A stretch of 64,000 bases of DNA from UBA6115 sp050952935 (GTDB lineage: Bacteria > Bacillota > Clostridia > Christensenellales > Aristaeellaceae). Where the stretch lies: positions 744,001-808,000 of the forward strand of contig JBMNLS010000001.1 in NCBI GenBank assembly GCA_050952935.1, given 5' to 3'. Both the position numbers and the translations under genes were made by a program. The notes beneath the pieces are model-generated. The model was not told where the DNA came from. It saw nothing but the letters and a program-made list of their open reading frames with translations, and did no database searches. Below, piece after piece: positions 7,957-17,222 of the stretch (positions are counted from its first letter, which is position 1; every line of letters starts with the position of its first letter).

Positions 7957-10224
7957 ATGTACACCCTATCCCAGCGCGCTCAGCCCTATCAGCTGCCCGG
8001 CTACCCTGATTACCTGGCGGCCCTGCTCCATGCCCGGGGGATCAATACCGCGGAGGCGGCGGAAGCCTTTCTGAACCCATCCGCCTGCCAGCTGCACGAT
8101 CCCTTCCTGATGCACGGCATGGAAAAGGCGGTGAGCCTGATCCGGGAGGCTATCCGGAAAGGGCGGATCATCGCTGTTTATGGGGACTATGACGCGGACG
8201 GGGTTTGCGCTTCGGCCATCCTGATGGAAAGCTTCCGAACGCTGAAGGCCGTCTGCTTTTCCTATATCCCTGACCGGCAGGAGGAGGGATACGGCATCAA
8301 CGCCGCGGCGGTCCGGGAGATCAGCGGCCGGGCCGGGCTTCTGATCAGCGTTGACTGCGGCATCACCGCGGTGGATGAGGTGCGGCTGGCAAAAGAGCTG
8401 GGCCTGACGGTTATCATCACCGATCACCATGCCCTTCAGGGGGAGCTGCCTCCGGCTGACGCCCTGGTGCATCCCGCGCTGGGCGACTATCCCTTTCCGG
8501 AGCTGTGCGGGGCGGGGGTGGCCTTTAAGCTGGCCTGCGCCCTGCTGGGGGATGAGATGGGCCTCATGCACCTGGACCTGGCGGCCCTGGCCACCATTGC
8601 CGACCTGGTGCCCCTGACCGGGGAAAACCGGGTGATCGCGGCCCTTGGCCTGAAGGCCCTGGGGGACACATCCCGCCCGGGTCTTGTGGCGCTGATGGAG
8701 GCCGCCGGGGTGAAGCGTGGGCAGGGAGTAAGAGCCCAGCAGGTGGGCTATCAGCTGGCCCCGCGGCTAAACGCCGGAGGCCGGCTGGCCACGGCGGAGG
8801 AGGCTTTGCGGCTGCTGATCACCCGGGATGGGGAGGAGGCCGCCGCCATCGCCCAAAGCCTGGACGCCCTTAACCGCACCCGCCGCCAGGTGGAGCTGGA
8901 GGTGCTTTCCCAGGCGGAAGCCCAGGTGCGGGCCATGGATTTGTCCGCCCTGCGCAGCCTGGTGGCGGCGGGGGAGGGATGGAACAGCGGCGTGGTGGGC
9001 CTGGCGGCTGGCAAACTGGCCGAGCGCTACGGCTATCCCGCCATTGTGCTCAGCCGCCAGGGGGAGGAACTGGTGGGCAGCGGCAGATCGGCAGGCAGCA
9101 TTGATTTGTTTTCAGCTCTCACGGCCTGCGCGCCCCATCTCAAGCGCTTTGGCGGGCACAAAATGGCGGCCGGACTGGCCCTGAACGCGGAACACCTTCC
9201 CGCTTTCACCCGGTGCTTTGATGAGGCTGTCCGGGAGCAATTGAAAGGCGGCGACCTGATCCCCGATACTGTGTATGATTACCCTCTAACGCTGTCCAGG
9301 GTGACGGTGGAGAACGCCGCCCTCCTGTCGCGCCTGGCGCCCTTTGGCATTGGCAACCCGGCCCCGGTGTTCCTGCTGGAGGATGTGCCCCTGCTGTCCG
9401 CCCGGGGGGTGGGCACGGGCGGCGCTCACCTGAAGCTGAGCTTGGGAAACAGCGGCGCTGCCAAAGACGCCATCGCCTTTGGCAAGGGCCATTTGGTTAA
9501 TAGGCTGCCCGGCGCCGCCACGCTGGTGGGCAGCATTGAGGAAAACAGCTACATGGGCTGTGTTAGCGCCCAGGTGAACATCCGGGACATTTTCCCGGGG
9601 CGGGAGGCCTATGCCTTTGATGAGGCGGAGGAGCAGCGGGCCATGCTGCGCGCACTTTCAAGGCTGTCGGATGAAAAACAGGCACATGACAGTGAAATCC
9701 TTGACGCGCTGCCCGAAGCGCCCGACACCCGGGGCACGCTTTTTGTGGCCTGGTGCCATCAGACGGCGGAGGCCCTGCACCGGCGCTATCCCGGCATGCG
9801 CACCTGGGTGGGCGCTGTGAATGACCCCCGTGCCTTCAGCGCCATCCTTTACCTGCCGGACTGGCAGGGCAGCTTTGCCAGGTTTACCCGGGTGGTGATG
9901 GCGGACGGCTTGATTCATCCGCTGGAAGCCGCTATGATTGTTGATGCACTGGGGGATTGCCGGGTGCAGGCCCTGCCCCGCAGCCAGCAGCTTTCCGAAG
10001 CGCTTTTGGCGCTTTCGATCACGAAAGACACCCTGCGAGAAGCCTATATCAGGCTGCGCCAGCGCCGACCCCTGGCCCCTGACTTACCCGAGCAAAGCGC
10101 CCTCCAGGTGCTTTATGACCTTGATCTGATCACCCTGAACAAAGCGGGAGGGTTTGCCGGGATGCGGGAAGTCCGTCGCTGTGAACCGGACGAATCCGCC
10201 CTTTTCCGCAACCTTCAACTTTAA
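7957..10224 (+). CDS. recJ: Single-stranded-DNA-specific exonuclease RecJ
   Basis: A 755-residue DHH-family 5'-3' exonuclease of recombination and mismatch repair. The DHH metal site is visible as YGDYDADGVCA (about residues 74-84), SVDCGIT and ITDHHA. The DHHA1 domain follows, with GSGRS and FGGHKMAAGL (about residues 400-410), then the OB-fold region and a C-terminal extension typical of Bacillota RecJ. An AAAGGAAG site lies before the ATG. It heads a run with relA, dtd, an MBL hydrolase and hemZ. Confidence 0.95.
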   Translation: MYTLSQRAQPYQLPGYPDYLAALLHARGINTAEAAEAFLNPSACQLHDPFLMHGMEKAVSLIREAIRKGRIIAVYGDYDADGVCASAILMESFRTLKAVCFSYIPDRQEEGYGINAAAVREISGRAGLLISVDCGITAVDEVRLAKELGLTVIITDHHALQGELPPADALVHPALGDYPFPELCGAGVAFKLACALLGDEMGLMHLDLAALATIADLVPLTGENRVIAALGLKALGDTSRPGLVALMEAAGVKRGQGVRAQQVGYQLAPRLNAGGRLATAEEALRLLITRDGEEAAAIAQSLDALNRTRRQVELEVLSQAEAQVRAMDLSALRSLVAAGEGWNSGVVGLAAGKLAERYGYPAIVLSRQGEELVGSGRSAGSIDLFSALTACAPHLKRFGGHKMAAGLALNAEHLPAFTRCFDEAVREQLKGGDLIPDTVYDYPLTLSRVTVENAALLSRLAPFGIGNPAPVFLLEDVPLLSARGVGTGGAHLKLSLGNSGAAKDAIAFGKGHLVNRLPGAATLVGSIEENSYMGCVSAQVNIRDIFPGREAYAFDEAEEQRAMLRALSRLSDEKQAHDSEILDALPEAPDTRGTLFVAWCHQTAEALHRRYPGMRTWVGAVNDPRAFSAILYLPDWQGSFARFTRVVMADGLIHPLEAAMIVDALGDCRVQALPRSQQLSEALLALSITKDTLREAYIRLRQRRPLAPDLPEQSALQVLYDLDLITLNKAGGFAGMREVRRCEPDESALFRNLQL

Positions 10225-10232
10225 GGAGGCTT

Positions 10233-12434
10233 ATGGCGCACACCGCATTTGAACGCCTGTCGCTTCAGGACATGCTGACCCGGCTGGGCAAATACAGCGA
10301 GGAAAGTGACCTTGAGCTGGTGCGCAAGGCCTATGCCTTTTCGGAGAAAGCCCACCAGGGACAGGTGCGGCGCAGCGGGGAGCCCTATTTTTACCATCCT
10401 CTGCATGTGGCCAGCATCCTGGTGGAGCTGCAGCTGGACGCGGCAAGCGTGGCGGGGGCCCTCCTTCACGACACGGTTGAGGACGTGGAGGGCGTGACGT
10501 TTGAGATCATCGAGGCGGAATTCGGGCAGGAGATAAAACAGCTGGTGGACGGCGTAACCAAGCTGGGCAGGCTGGATTTCGCCGACCGGGAGGAGCAGCA
10601 GGCTGAGTCCTGGCGCAAGATGATCCTGGCCATGTCAAAGGACATCAGGGTCATCATGATCAAGCTGGCCGACCGCCTCCACAACATGCGCACCCTGTCC
10701 CACCAGGTGCCGGAGCGCCAGGTGGCCATCGCCAGGGAAACCCTGGATATTTACGCTCCCATCGCCCACCGGCTGGGCGTATACACCATCAAGCAGGAGA
10801 TTGAGGATCTGGCCCTGCGCTATATTGACCCCCAGGGCTACCGGGATGTGGCCACCAAGGTGGGGCAAAAGCGCATTGAGCGGGAGGAGCAGATCAAAAC
10901 CATCATCACCACGCTGGGCGAAAAGCTGGATGAGATGGGCCTTCAGGGCTATGAAATAGACGGCCGCCCCAAGCATCTGTATAGCATCTATCGCAAGATG
11001 GTGATCCAGAACAAAACCTTCGACCAGATTTATGACCTGATCGCGATCCGGGTGCTGGTGGATACCATCCCGGAGTGCTATACGGTGCTGGGCGTGGCCC
11101 ACACGCTTTGGACGCAGATGCCCGGGCGGTTTAAGGATTATATCTCCACCCCCAAGCCCAACATGTACCAGTCCCTTCACACCACGCTGATCGGCGGGCG
11201 CACCATCCCCTCCCCCTTTGAGGTGCAGATCCGCACCCGGGAGATGCACCGGGTGGCGGAATACGGCATTGCCGCCCACTGGAACTATAAGGAAGGGGCG
11301 GCGGACGGAGGCCTTGACAAAAAGCTTTACTGGCTGCGGCAAATCCTGGATTGGCAGAGCGAAACAAGGGACGCCAAGGAGTTTATTGACGGGCTGAAAA
11401 CAGACCTGTTCAGCGAGGATATTTTTGTCTTTACCCCCAAGGGAGAGATCATCAACCTGCAGCGCGGGGCCACGCCGCTTGACTTTGCCTATCGCATCCA
11501 CTCCCAGGTGGGCAACACCTGCGTGGGCGCCCGGGTGAACGGTAAAATGGTGCCCCTGCAAACGGAGCTGCAAACCGGAGACCGGGTGGAGGTGATCACC
11601 TCCGCCAACTCCAAAGGCCCCAGCATGGATTGGCTGGGCGTGGTTAAAACCCAGCAGGCCAAGTCCAAAATCCGCCAGTTTTTCAAAAAGGAGCTGCGGG
11701 GAGAGAACATCCAGAAGGGCCGGGACATTCTGGAGCATGAGGCCAAGCGCCGGGGCGTGAAGCTGGGGGAGCTGACCAAGCCGGAATTTTATGAGCCGCT
11801 GCTGAAGAAGTACTCCTTCCCCGATCTGGAGGCTATCTATGGCGCGGTGGGCTATGGGGGCATCCCCTCAGTGTATGTGATCACCAAGCTTCTGGAGGAG
11901 CAAAGGCGCGCCCAGGAGAAAGCTCAGGGTGTTAAGGCGCCCCCACCTCCCACCCTGTCTGAATCCAGGGAGATCGTCCGCCGGGGCAAGCCAACCCATG
12001 GCATCTATGTGGAAGGCGGCGATGGGATGCTGGTGCGCTTTGGCCATTGCTGCAGCCCGGTGCCAGGGGATGAGATTACGGGCTATATCACACGGGGCCG
12101 GGGTGTCACCGTGCACAAGTCGGACTGCGTCAACGCCGTCAACGCCGAGCCCGAGCGGCTGATTCAGGTGAGCTGGGCAGATGAGGACACGGGCACCTTC
12201 ACCACCAGCCTCCGGGTGATCGTCTATGACAGCCCCAATATCCTGGGGGAAATGATGATGTTTATCGCCAACGCCGGGACGCCGGTGGTGGCCGGCTCCC
12301 AGGATCAGAGCAAAAAGGGCATCAGGACGCTGAGCCTCATGGTGCAGGTGCAGAGCCGGGATCAGCTGCGCACGGTGATCAGCCGGCTGCAGAAGCGCTC
12401 CGACGTGCTGGAAGCCTACCGGAGCGCCAAATAG
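10233..12434 (+). CDS. relA: Bifunctional (p)ppGpp synthetase/hydrolase Rel
   Basis: 733 residues, the stringent-response alarmone enzyme. The hydrolase domain keeps its metal motif (ALLHDTVED, about residues 73-81), the synthetase domain has YQSLHTTLIGG, the TGS domain reads FTPKGEIINLQRGATPLDFAY, and a C-terminal ACT domain is present (about residues 655-733). Both activities are therefore expected. GGAGG precedes the ATG, 8 bases after the recJ stop. The recJ-rel-dtd order is common in Bacillota. Confidence 0.97.
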   Translation: MAHTAFERLSLQDMLTRLGKYSEESDLELVRKAYAFSEKAHQGQVRRSGEPYFYHPLHVASILVELQLDAASVAGALLHDTVEDVEGVTFEIIEAEFGQEIKQLVDGVTKLGRLDFADREEQQAESWRKMILAMSKDIRVIMIKLADRLHNMRTLSHQVPERQVAIARETLDIYAPIAHRLGVYTIKQEIEDLALRYIDPQGYRDVATKVGQKRIEREEQIKTIITTLGEKLDEMGLQGYEIDGRPKHLYSIYRKMVIQNKTFDQIYDLIAIRVLVDTIPECYTVLGVAHTLWTQMPGRFKDYISTPKPNMYQSLHTTLIGGRTIPSPFEVQIRTREMHRVAEYGIAAHWNYKEGAADGGLDKKLYWLRQILDWQSETRDAKEFIDGLKTDLFSEDIFVFTPKGEIINLQRGATPLDFAYRIHSQVGNTCVGARVNGKMVPLQTELQTGDRVEVITSANSKGPSMDWLGVVKTQQAKSKIRQFFKKELRGENIQKGRDILEHEAKRRGVKLGELTKPEFYEPLLKKYSFPDLEAIYGAVGYGGIPSVYVITKLLEEQRRAQEKAQGVKAPPPPTLSESREIVRRGKPTHGIYVEGGDGMLVRFGHCCSPVPGDEITGYITRGRGVTVHKSDCVNAVNAEPERLIQVSWADEDTGTFTTSLRVIVYDSPNILGEMMMFIANAGTPVVAGSQDQSKKGIRTLSLMVQVQSRDQLRTVISRLQKRSDVLEAYRSAK

Positions 12435-12450
12435 AAAGGAAGGACAAGCG

Positions 12451-12900
12451 ATGCGGGCAGTGGTACAGCGGGTGGCGGAAGCCGCCGTCAGCGTGGATGG
12501 AGAGGTGAAGGGCGCCATCGGCCGGGGGCTGATGGTGCTTCTGGGCGTGGAAAACGGTGACAGCCAGAAGGACGCCGCCTACATGGCCGGAAAAATCGCC
12601 AAGCTGCGCATTTTTGAGGATGAGGCGGGGAAGATGAACCGCTCGGTGCTTGATGTGGGCGGGGAGGTGCTGATGGTCAGCCAGTTTACCCTCCTGGGGG
12701 ATGCCCGGGGGCAGAACCGCCCCGGCTTTACCCGGGCGGCGGAGCCTGAGGGGGCCAACGCCCTGTATGAACACTGCGTGGCCTGTCTGAAGGAACTGGG
12801 CGTCCCGGTGGCCACCGGCGTATTCCGGGCGCACATGCAGGTATCCCTGGTGAATGATGGGCCTGTGACCATTTTGCTGGACTCAAACAAACTGTTTTAG
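12451..12900 (+). CDS. dtd: D-aminoacyl-tRNA deacylase
   Basis: 149 residues, the usual full length. Dtd hydrolyses D-amino acids mistakenly attached to tRNA. The two signature motifs are present, SQFTLLGD (about residues 77-84) and NDGPVT near the C-terminus, which forms the cross-subunit Gly-Pro active site. GAAAGGAAGG precedes the start. Confidence 0.96.
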   Translation: MRAVVQRVAEAAVSVDGEVKGAIGRGLMVLLGVENGDSQKDAAYMAGKIAKLRIFEDEAGKMNRSVLDVGGEVLMVSQFTLLGDARGQNRPGFTRAAEPEGANALYEHCVACLKELGVPVATGVFRAHMQVSLVNDGPVTILLDSNKLF

Positions 12901-12909
12901 GAGGGAATC

Positions 12910-13476
12910 ATGCAACTTGACATTGTCGTGGTGGGAGAGTTGGAGAACAATGTGTATATCCTGAGCCGTTCCGGCCGGGATGACGCGGTGATTGTGGATC
13001 CGGGCGATGAGGGGGAACGGATCAAAGCGGCGCTGAAAGGCAAAAAAGTGGCCGCCATCCTGCTGACCCATGGCCACTGGGATCATACGGGCGCCCTGGC
13101 GGATTTCCCGGGCGTGCCCATTTATATGCACGAGCGGGATAAGGCGATGCTGGACAATGATTTTCTGGGCTATGCTGCCCTGGCTAATCAAAAGCCGCGC
13201 CCTAAGCCCACAGACTTTGTCAGCGAAGGGCAGGTGCTGGAGCTGGCTGGCCTTTCCATTGAGGTGCTGCACACCCCGGGGCACAGCCAGGGCAGCGTGT
13301 GCTACAAAATTGGAAACACCCTGCTCACCGGGGATACGCTTTTCCTCAACGACTATGGCCGCACCGACCTGCCCGGCGGCAGCCAGATGCAGATGCGGGA
13401 GTCTCTAAGAAGGCTGTTCAGCCTTCATGGGGTCAGCTACTATCCCGGCCACGGCCCGGGGGGCGTCATCAAGTGA
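12910..13476 (+). CDS. MBL-fold hydrolase, glyoxalase II-like
   Basis: A 188-residue metallo-beta-lactamase-fold protein of the short YqgX/GloB-like group. Metal ligands are seen in THGHWDHTGAL, HTPGHSQGS, GDTLF and YPGHGPGG. These enzymes hydrolyse thioesters or related substrates; the substrate here is unknown. It is nine bases after dtd and its stop overlaps the hemZ start (GTGA). Confidence 0.9.
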   Translation: MQLDIVVVGELENNVYILSRSGRDDAVIVDPGDEGERIKAALKGKKVAAILLTHGHWDHTGALADFPGVPIYMHERDKAMLDNDFLGYAALANQKPRPKPTDFVSEGQVLELAGLSIEVLHTPGHSQGSVCYKIGNTLLTGDTLFLNDYGRTDLPGGSQMQMRESLRRLFSLHGVSYYPGHGPGGVIK

Positions 13477-14954
13477 CTTTCAGCATCACAGGCACCGTTC
13501 CCGGCTTTGACAAGGAGCTGGCGGACGTGGTGCGCATCTTCTTCCCGGACGCCCGGGAGGCCCGGGAAGAAGGAGACCTCAGGGTGCTGATCACAGAGGA
13601 GGAAACGGGCAAGACGCGGACGAGCCTGGCCGAAATCACCGGCATCTTCAGCGCGTCCTGCCGCCAGAAGGGCGAAAGACAGCCCGATCCGCTGGCGGAA
13701 AAACGCCTGCACAAGCGCCAGCAAAAGCTGGCGGTTTATTTTGCCCTGAAGGAAGCCACCGGCATCACCCCGCCCTGGGGCTCGCTGACCGGCATCCGGC
13801 CCACCCGCCTTGTGTACGCTGAGATGGATCAGGGGCTTACTGTTCAGGAAGCGGCGGATAAGGTAAGGGAAACCTTTGATTTGCTGCCGGAAAAAGCCCG
13901 ATTACTGGCGGATGTGGTGGCGGCTCAATTGACGCTTCCCGCCTTCACCCAGCGGGATGTGGGCATTTATATCGGCATCCCTTTTTGTGAAACCCGCTGC
14001 CGCTATTGCAGCTTTATCAGCTCTCAGGTGGGGGATGGGAAGCTGCTGCCCGCCTATGTGGAGGCGCTGAAGAAGGAGACCCGGGCCCTTTGCCGCATGG
14101 TGGCGGAACACGGCTTTAGCGTGCGCGCGGTATATGTTGGGGGCGGTACCCCCACGGCGCTGCCGGTACAGCTGCTAAATGAGGTGCTCTTAGAGGCCCG
14201 CCCCCTGACAGAACAGGCGGGGGAGGTAACGGTGGAGGCCGGGCGGCCGGACAGCATCACGGCGGAAAAACTGCGCGTGATCAAGGCTTACGGCGCTACC
14301 CGCATTTCCATCAACCCTCAGACCATGCACGATCAGACGCTTGCGGCCATTGGCCGCCGCCACAGCCGTGCCGAGGCGGAGGCGGCCTATGACCTGGCCC
14401 GGGGCATGGGCTTTCACAACATCAATATGGACCTGATCGCGGGGCTGCCTGGGGAGGACGCAGACATGTTTGCCCGGACCCTGGCCTGGGCCCGGGATAT
14501 CGCCCCGGAGTCCCTCACCGTGCATACGCTAAGCCTCAAGCGTTCAAGCGATATGTACCGCTATGGCGAAACCCCGCCCAGGCAGCCCGCGGTGGCTGAG
14601 ATGGTGCGGATGGCCCGGGAGACGGCCCGGGAGATGGGCATGCGGCCCTATTACCTTTACCGGCAGAAGCACATGGCGGGCAACCTGGAAAACGTGGGCT
14701 ATGCCAGGCCGGGGCTGGAATGCCTCTACAACATGGACATGATGGAGGATACCGGCAGCGTCCTTGCTCTGGGGGCCGGGGGCATTTCCAAGCGCGTGTA
14801 TGAAAACGGCGCACGCATTTTGCGTGCGCCCAATGTGAAGGATCCGGAGCACTACATCGCCCGGGTGGATGAGATGATCGCCCGGAAGGAGGATTTGCTC
14901 AGGGGAGAGGGGGCGGGGTCAAAAACCCCTTCGGATGAATCCGTTTATAGATAG
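13473..14954 (+). CDS. hemZ: HemZ-type coproporphyrinogen dehydrogenase, radical SAM
   Basis: 493 residues from the GTG at 13473. This start overlaps the MBL stop by four bases and gives the normal HemZ N-terminus; an upstream ATG in this frame lies inside the MBL gene. The radical SAM cluster motif is GIPFCETRCRYCSF (about residue 170), followed by YVGGGTPTAL. HemZ proteins are oxygen-independent coproporphyrinogen oxidase-like enzymes; their exact role in anaerobes is uncertain. The 3' end overlaps the convergent ATPase gene by 10 bases. Confidence 0.9.
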   Translation: MTFSITGTVPGFDKELADVVRIFFPDAREAREEGDLRVLITEEETGKTRTSLAEITGIFSASCRQKGERQPDPLAEKRLHKRQQKLAVYFALKEATGITPPWGSLTGIRPTRLVYAEMDQGLTVQEAADKVRETFDLLPEKARLLADVVAAQLTLPAFTQRDVGIYIGIPFCETRCRYCSFISSQVGDGKLLPAYVEALKKETRALCRMVAEHGFSVRAVYVGGGTPTALPVQLLNEVLLEARPLTEQAGEVTVEAGRPDSITAEKLRVIKAYGATRISINPQTMHDQTLAAIGRRHSRAEAEAAYDLARGMGFHNINMDLIAGLPGEDADMFARTLAWARDIAPESLTVHTLSLKRSSDMYRYGETPPRQPAVAEMVRMARETAREMGMRPYYLYRQKHMAGNLENVGYARPGLECLYNMDMMEDTGSVLALGAGGISKRVYENGARILRAPNVKDPEHYIARVDEMIARKEDLLRGEGAGSKTPSDESVYR

Positions 14955-16162
14955 GAAAGGGGCACCATCCAATCTGTTTGAGTCATGGGCAAAAGCTCCT
15001 TGCTGTTGCAGATGACAGCTCCGGTGCCGCGTTTAAGGCCAAAACTTTCTATCACAGAGAAATGCCGGAGAGCATCAGCGCCCGGATTGCTGTGTTTTTT
15101 GATTTCCACCGGGTAAACCGTGCCATTTTGGATGATTAACAAGTCAATTTCCCGCTGCCTGTCATCCCGATAATAAAAAAGCTTGCTGGCCGGGTCAAGG
15201 CCATGATGGGCATAGCTTTTAATGATTTCAGACAGCACCAGCGTTTCAAAGAAAAACCCTGAGGCCGCGCTGACTTCCAGCGTTGCCGCATCTGACCAGT
15301 GGGCAAGGTAAGCTGCCAGGCCGGTATCCATGAACACGATTTTGGGCCGCTTGATGATGCGCTTGACCGCATTGTTGGCGTATGGCTGCAATAGATAAAC
15401 AAGCCCCGATGTGACCAGCAAAGAGAGCCAGCTTTGGGCAGTTTTGATGTCGATCTGGGCTTCGTTGGCCAAATGATCATAAACCAGCTCCATGCCGGTT
15501 CGCGCAGCCACCAGAGAGATAAAACGGACAAACTTGCCTTCGTTTTCAATCCGGATCAGCTCCCGTATATCACGTTCAATATAAGTCTGAAAATATGACG
15601 AAAAATATCGTTCAGGTGAAAGCTGACCTGCCTGCTCAAGCTTTGGCATCCCGCCCCGAACAATGCGTTTGTATACATCCGGCAAGAGCATGTCAGGCGT
15701 GGGTTTGTTCCAGTTACCTGGTAAAAAAGGGGCCCCTAACAATCCGGCGATTTCCCGCAGGCTGAGGGAATAGAGGTTGAGCAGTCCGACTCTGCCTGCG
15801 AGAGACTCACTGACGCCCTGCATCATGCGGAACATTTGCGAGCCGGTGAGCCAGTATTGCCCGGCTTTTTGTTCCTGATCCACCATGATTTTCAGATAAG
15901 GAAAGAGCTCAGGCGCGTATTGGATTTCATCAATGATAATCGGGGCGGGGTAAAGCTCCAAAAAACTTTCAGGATCATTCTGCGCCAGATACCGGATTTT
16001 GGGGTTATCCAATGTGACATACTGCCTGGCCGCTTCGACCTGGTTAAGCAAGAAGGTGGATTTGCCCACCTGCCTGGCGCCTGTGATCAGAACGACCGGA
16101 AAAGCGGATGACAGCTCTTTGAAAGCATTTTTTATGCTGCGGTTTATATATCCTTCCACCAT
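14945..16162 (-). CDS. AAA ATPase with DUF4143 domain (copy 1)
   Basis: 405 residues. It has a Walker A motif GARQVGKST (about residues 27-35), a Walker B-like IIIDEIQYAPELF (about residues 74-86), a sensor-like WLTGSQ, then the DUF4143 C-terminal part with the nuclease-like segment YYRDDRQREIDLLI and VYPVEIKKH (about residues 340-370). Members of this common family have no established function. It is AT-richer than its neighbours. A second, distinct member lies at 38861-40159. A large palindrome overlaps its promoter. Confidence 0.88.
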   Translation of the reverse strand: MVEGYINRSIKNAFKELSSAFPVVLITGARQVGKSTFLLNQVEAARQYVTLDNPKIRYLAQNDPESFLELYPAPIIIDEIQYAPELFPYLKIMVDQEQKAGQYWLTGSQMFRMMQGVSESLAGRVGLLNLYSLSLREIAGLLGAPFLPGNWNKPTPDMLLPDVYKRIVRGGMPKLEQAGQLSPERYFSSYFQTYIERDIRELIRIENEGKFVRFISLVAARTGMELVYDHLANEAQIDIKTAQSWLSLLVTSGLVYLLQPYANNAVKRIIKRPKIVFMDTGLAAYLAHWSDAATLEVSAASGFFFETLVLSEIIKSYAHHGLDPASKLFYYRDDRQREIDLLIIQNGTVYPVEIKKHSNPGADALRHFSVIESFGLKRGTGAVICNSKELLPMTQTDWMVPLSYL

Positions 16163-16177
16163 GATAACCTCTTTTAC

Positions 16178-16227
16178 GCAATTTTGGAGTGCAACTCCAT
16201 TTTTGCGCAGATCGAAGGAAATGTCAA
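16178..16227 (-). promoter_or_regulatory. Promoter with palindromic operator for DUF4143 ATPase copy 1
   Basis: Minus strand: TTGACA (16222-16227), a 17-base spacer and a weak -10 AAAAAT (16199-16204). A symmetric palindrome at 16178-16206 has inner arms TGGAGT/ACTCCA around a 3-base centre and outer arms GCAA/TTGC. It covers the -10 and the transcription start, as a repressor site would. A GAGG ribosome binding site follows it. Confidence 0.55.
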
Positions 16228-16253
16228 GTGTTTCCTGTTTTTTAACTGAAATA

Positions 16254-17222
16254 TTATCTGTTCAACAGGCGGATATCTTTCCCTTGAAAAGGCAATACCA
16301 GGCTCAGCCTTCGGTCAAACAGACGGGAGGAGATGCGCTCGGTGTAGCGGGCTTGAAGCTCGGTGGGGGAGAGGTTGGTGGACAGCACCGTGGGCTTGTT
16401 GTGGTTGATGCGGTGTTCCAGCAGGGCGAAAAGCTGTTCGATGGTGATGCCTTCCCATTTGGGCTCAATGCCCAGGTCGTCAATCAGCAACAGCGGCACA
16501 TCGTAATAAGGCTGGTCCATATCCTCCTGCTGAAAATTGAAATATACTTGGCGGATGTGGTTGATGAGGCTGTTGGCGCTGAGTGTCAGCGTGATTATCC
16601 CCAGGTCGGCCGCTTCCCTGGCCACGCAGCGCAGCAGATAGCTTTTGCCAAGGCCGCTGGGGCCGTAAAGCAGGAGGTTTAATTTGCCTGTGCCACCCGC
16701 CACTCCGGCCGCATATTCTTGGCATTTGGCTTTGAAGGTCTGCATGAGCATCCGCTGGGTGACGCCTGAATCGTTAAGAACTGTTTCCGGGAACACGGAC
16801 AGGTCAAAGCGGGCGAAGCTGGGGCCATCCTGATCGTCCAGGCCGCCGGACAGAAGCTGGTGATAGCGCTTGATGACACACTGGCAGAGGGCTTTGGGGT
16901 TCTCACCCACATAGCCCGAGTCCCGGCAATCCCGGCACTGGTAGACCGGGGCCAGGTAATCTTCCGCCAGCCCCGCTTCTCTCAGCAGTTCCCGGATGCG
17001 CCGGTTGCGCGCGCGGGTGCGCTCCTCAATGTCGCCGGGGTGGATGCCCTCCATGGCAAGCCGCAGGCCCTTCAGGATGTCCTCCCGGCGGGCTTCGTTC
17101 AAGTCCCCGATTTCAGGCTTCAGGGACGCCGCCTCGTTCAGCCGGCGCTGCTCCTCCTGCTCGTTTTTCAGATGCCGGGCCTTGCATTCCTGCAGGGCCT
17201 GGGTCAAGGCTTCATTGGCCAC
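16254..17222 (-). CDS. dnaI: DnaI/DnaC-like helicase loader ATPase
   Basis: 322 residues starting at GTG 17222, overlapping the end of the dnaD-like gene by 11 bases. A cysteine cluster (CRDCRDSGYV, then CQC, about residues 94-113) suggests an N-terminal zinc site. The AAA+ domain follows, with Walker A GPSGLGKS (about residue 188) and Walker B LLIDDLG (about residue 244). Helicase loaders place the replicative helicase on DNA. Pairing with a DnaD-domain protein is typical of Bacillota replication initiation. Confidence 0.9.
   Translation of the reverse strand: MANEALTQALQECKARHLKNEQEEQRRLNEAASLKPEIGDLNEARREDILKGLRLAMEGIHPGDIEERTRARNRRIRELLREAGLAEDYLAPVYQCRDCRDSGYVGENPKALCQCVIKRYHQLLSGGLDDQDGPSFARFDLSVFPETVLNDSGVTQRMLMQTFKAKCQEYAAGVAGGTGKLNLLLYGPSGLGKSYLLRCVAREAADLGIITLTLSANSLINHIRQVYFNFQQEDMDQPYYDVPLLLIDDLGIEPKWEGITIEQLFALLEHRINHNKPTVLSTNLSPTELQARYTERISSRLFDRRLSLVLPFQGKDIRLLNR

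Noticed and set aside
10635..11738. A 367-codon minus-strand frame opposite relA
   Set aside because: It is antisense to the well-supported Rel catalytic and TGS domains and has a low-complexity His-rich translation, typical of a shadow frame.
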